32,567 nt of DNA from Microgenomates bacterium UTCPR1. GTDB taxonomy: Bacteria > Patescibacteriota > Microgenomatia > UBA1406 > GWC2-37-13. The DNA is taken from the NCBI GenBank assembly GCA_002050095.1, contig MWSR01000078.1, positions 1 through 32,567 of the forward strand. Reading direction: 5' to 3'. Made by a program: the position numbers and the translations under genes. The notes under the pieces are model-generated. The model searched no databases. It saw only the letters and a program-made list of their open reading frames with translations, and had not been told where the DNA came from. Of the stretch, positions 31,156 through 32,567 are shown one piece after another (position 1 is the first letter of the stretch; every line of letters begins with the position of its first letter).

Positions 31156-32250
31156 TTATTGCTTCCCCGATTCCAGCAAATCCAATCCTTTAAGTTGAGG
31201 AAATTCCGAACCGGTACGGCCACTTATCGAGCCAACGATTCTTGCCGTATTTTTAATTAGTTTATCCGCTTGTTCTTCTCTGTCTTTCCAAATTTTTTCG
31301 AAAGCTCTTTTTTCCCGATCAAGTTGAGATTTAATAGACGTATAAGACTCAATAATCGCTTCGACCTGGTGCCTGAACTCGTCTCCCATGACATACGAGT
31401 AGACGTCGTCCGCCTTTGTTCCTTGATTTTTAATGATATATTTTTCTCGCGCAACTTCGATAAGCCTCTGTCTCAACATTTGAGCTAAAATTAATGCAAA
31501 TCTGCTTGTACATATCCAAACACCATCCTGAAAAAAGATATCCTGTTTGCTTTCTTTCGGCATCATGGTTGTTACGATCACCGGAATATTCGCATTCGCG
31601 ACTCTAAGATCTTCTTTTAGCTTACTGATAAACTCATTTTTCCATGCTTTAGTATTCTTGGACTCCCATAAAATAATTCCGCAGGCTGTGCCTTTTTGAG
31701 TCCTGACCACCTGCTTAACATCGGCGCCCCGTTCACCCTTTTTGACCTCCTCAACATCATCTGTCGGAAACATTTCACGCAATTCTTTTTCCAATTCCAG
31801 CTCTTGAACTTCTCCTTGAATCTGTTGTGATCCTTGACTCGCCTTTCTATTGGCATCTTCCAATGCTTTTTTTGTGTCCTGCAACTGTTTCTCAAGCTCC
31901 GAAAACTTATACTTGTCTTTCTCGCTCTGCTCCTCAATGGCTTTGATTCTTATCGCTTCTCTTTCTTTATCGAGTTGTCTTTCTTTTTCCAACTCGAATT
32001 TGCGCTTTTCTTCTTCAAGCTCTGTCCTTCTCTTGCGAAGCTCAAGCTCAACCTCTCTCGCCTCTTTAAGCTCTTTTTCTTTCTTTTCATTCTGTTCTTG
32101 GAGAAATTTCATTTCGGTTTGCAGCTCTTTTTTAGCATCTTCCTTGGCTTGTTCGGAGATTGTCTCTTTTATTTTATGAGATAGGGCCTCTTGGACTGAT
32201 ATCTCTTTACCACAATGAGGGCAATTAATTTTCATCGACTTATCATCCAT
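31156..32250 (-). CDS. DUF2130 protein: zinc knuckle, coiled coil, nuclease-like core
   Basis: A 364-residue DUF2130 family protein. It starts with a CPHCGKEIS Cys pair (C10, C13), then a long Glu/Lys/Gln coiled coil (~25-150), then the conserved core: FPTDDVEEVKKGERGADVKQVV, GIILWESKNTKAWKNEFISKLKEDL, PVIVTTMMP and DGVWICTSRFALILAQMLR. The WESKNTK stretch looks like the E-x-K of a PD-(D/E)xK nuclease fold, so a DNA-acting role is plausible but not proven. The first ATG is preferred because TATAAT lies 7 nt upstream. Confidence 0.85.
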   Translation of the reverse strand: MDDKSMKINCPHCGKEISVQEALSHKIKETISEQAKEDAKKELQTEMKFLQEQNEKKEKELKEAREVELELRKRRTELEEEKRKFELEKERQLDKEREAIRIKAIEEQSEKDKYKFSELEKQLQDTKKALEDANRKASQGSQQIQGEVQELELEKELREMFPTDDVEEVKKGERGADVKQVVRTQKGTACGIILWESKNTKAWKNEFISKLKEDLRVANANIPVIVTTMMPKESKQDIFFQDGVWICTSRFALILAQMLRQRLIEVAREKYIIKNQGTKADDVYSYVMGDEFRHQVEAIIESYTSIKSQLDREKRAFEKIWKDREEQADKLIKNTARIVGSISGRTGSEFPQLKGLDLLESGKQ

Positions 32251-32257
32251 AAGTAAG

Positions 32258-32263
32258 ATTATA
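32258..32263 (-). promoter_or_regulatory. -10 box of the DUF2130 gene (leaderless)
   Basis: TATAAT on the minus strand, 7 nt before the ATG at 32250; the -35 region is weak. Confidence 0.55.
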
Positions 32264-32394
32264 ACAAAACCAAAAACTTTTGCCTTTAATTAAAAAAACT
32301 TCAAAAAAGGATATGACTACGAAGTGAAACATGAGGGTTGGCGTGGTAAAATATATAAGGATTTTTCCTACAGAAGAAGAGTTTTTAAGCAAGA

Positions 32395-32465
32395 TGGGAG
32401 ATCGTCTAATGGTAGGACAACAGACTTTGGATCTGTTTATCTAGGTTCGAATCCTAGTCTCCCAA
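32395..32465 (+). tRNA. tRNA-Gln (anticodon TTG)
   Basis: A 71-nt tRNA. The acceptor stem TGGGAGA/TCTCCCA (32395-32401 with 32458-32464) is perfect. The D arm is GTCT-AATGGTA-GGAC, the anticodon arm ACAGA-CTTTGGA-TCTGT with TTG at 32427-32429, and the T arm CTAGG-TTCGAAT-CCTAG. CCA is not encoded (A then CAAAT follow), so it must be added by CCA transferase. No intron or variable-arm extension. Confidence 0.95.
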
Positions 32466-32488
32466 CAAATAAAGAGAAGAAAGCCGTT

Positions 32489-32546
32489 GGGAGGTAGTGC
32501 TTGCCGCACCCGCCTCCGCGGCAAGCGCGTCAAATCCTCCTTTTTT
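32489..32546 (+). terminator. GC-rich nested hairpin with T-tract after tRNA-Gln
   Basis: A perfect 9-bp stem GCTTGCCGC/GCGGCAAGC (32499-32507 with 32518-32526) lies inside an outer GGAGG/CCTCC pairing (32490-32494 with 32536-32540), and six T's follow. It could terminate the tRNA transcript. A second CCTCC in the loop (32513-32517) can compete for the same GGAGG, so two folds are possible. The GC content is well above that of the surrounding DNA. Confidence 0.5.
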
Positions 32547-32567
32547 GAAACGTGCGGACAGCCGCCG

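Noticed and set aside
1-32567. CRISPR array, diversity-generating retroelement, insertion sequence or prophage
   Set aside because: No spaced direct repeats, reverse transcriptase, transposase, integrase or phage structural gene was found in either strand.

Overview
The window looks like chromosomal DNA of a Candidate Phyla Radiation (Patescibacteria) bacterium, most likely Microgenomates-like. This is inference from gene content and style. Genes are tightly packed, many convergent genes overlap at their 3' ends, and Shine-Dalgarno sequences are nearly absent. There is a solitary 5S rRNA gene, several copies of the small T4SS-pilin-like membrane family common in CPR genomes, a minimal rpmH-yidC-jag block without rnpA, and archaeal-looking enzymes (isopentenyl phosphate kinase, ATP-dependent DNA ligase, DUF2298 membrane protein). 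TGA, TAA and TAG all serve as stops, so I see no sign of the UGA=Gly code of Gracilibacteria.

Layout. 1-1054: 3' part of elongation factor G, with a frameshift near 229. 1154-4099: a DNA-damage and nucleotide block, with a LexA-type repressor facing an operon that encodes a UMP kinase-methyltransferase fusion and RecF. 4119-15110: a cell-envelope block with a ClpC-type unfoldase (zinc ribbon at its C-terminus), a pilin-like protein, a membrane-anchored C39-like cysteine peptidase, a small anchored paralogue of its stalk, a VirB6/TrbL-like polytopic protein, a Cys-rich secreted pilin-like protein and a 1194-residue protein of unknown family. 15166-18857: jag, yidC, rpmH and a short valS. 18921-23842: a DUF2298 membrane protein, a 50-residue small gene, an AT-rich gap with a DnaA box, an EEP-family hydrolase and two GT2 glycosyltransferases. 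23828-28056: ATP-dependent DNA ligase, Fic protein, two pilin-like proteins and isopentenyl phosphate kinase. 28059-32250: envelope proteins (PP2C-like/TM/propeller protein, small 2-TM protein, PH-domain protein), 5S rRNA, an anchored protein and a DUF2130 protein. 32395-32546: tRNA-Gln and a GC-rich nested hairpin.

The clearest genome-scale signal is promoter architecture. For about a dozen genes a TATAAT-like -10 box lies only 6-10 nt before the ATG, which predicts leaderless or nearly leaderless mRNAs. In several divergent pairs (clpC/C39 peptidase, Fic/pilin, PH protein/5S) the two core promoters overlap each other or the opposite start codon. The most interesting candidate system is the envelope block at 4119-15110: four pilin-like copies (two here, two at 26638-27311), a VirB6-like channel, a C39-like peptidase and an unknown giant tail-anchored protein. 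No VirB4/VirD4 ATPase is present in the window.
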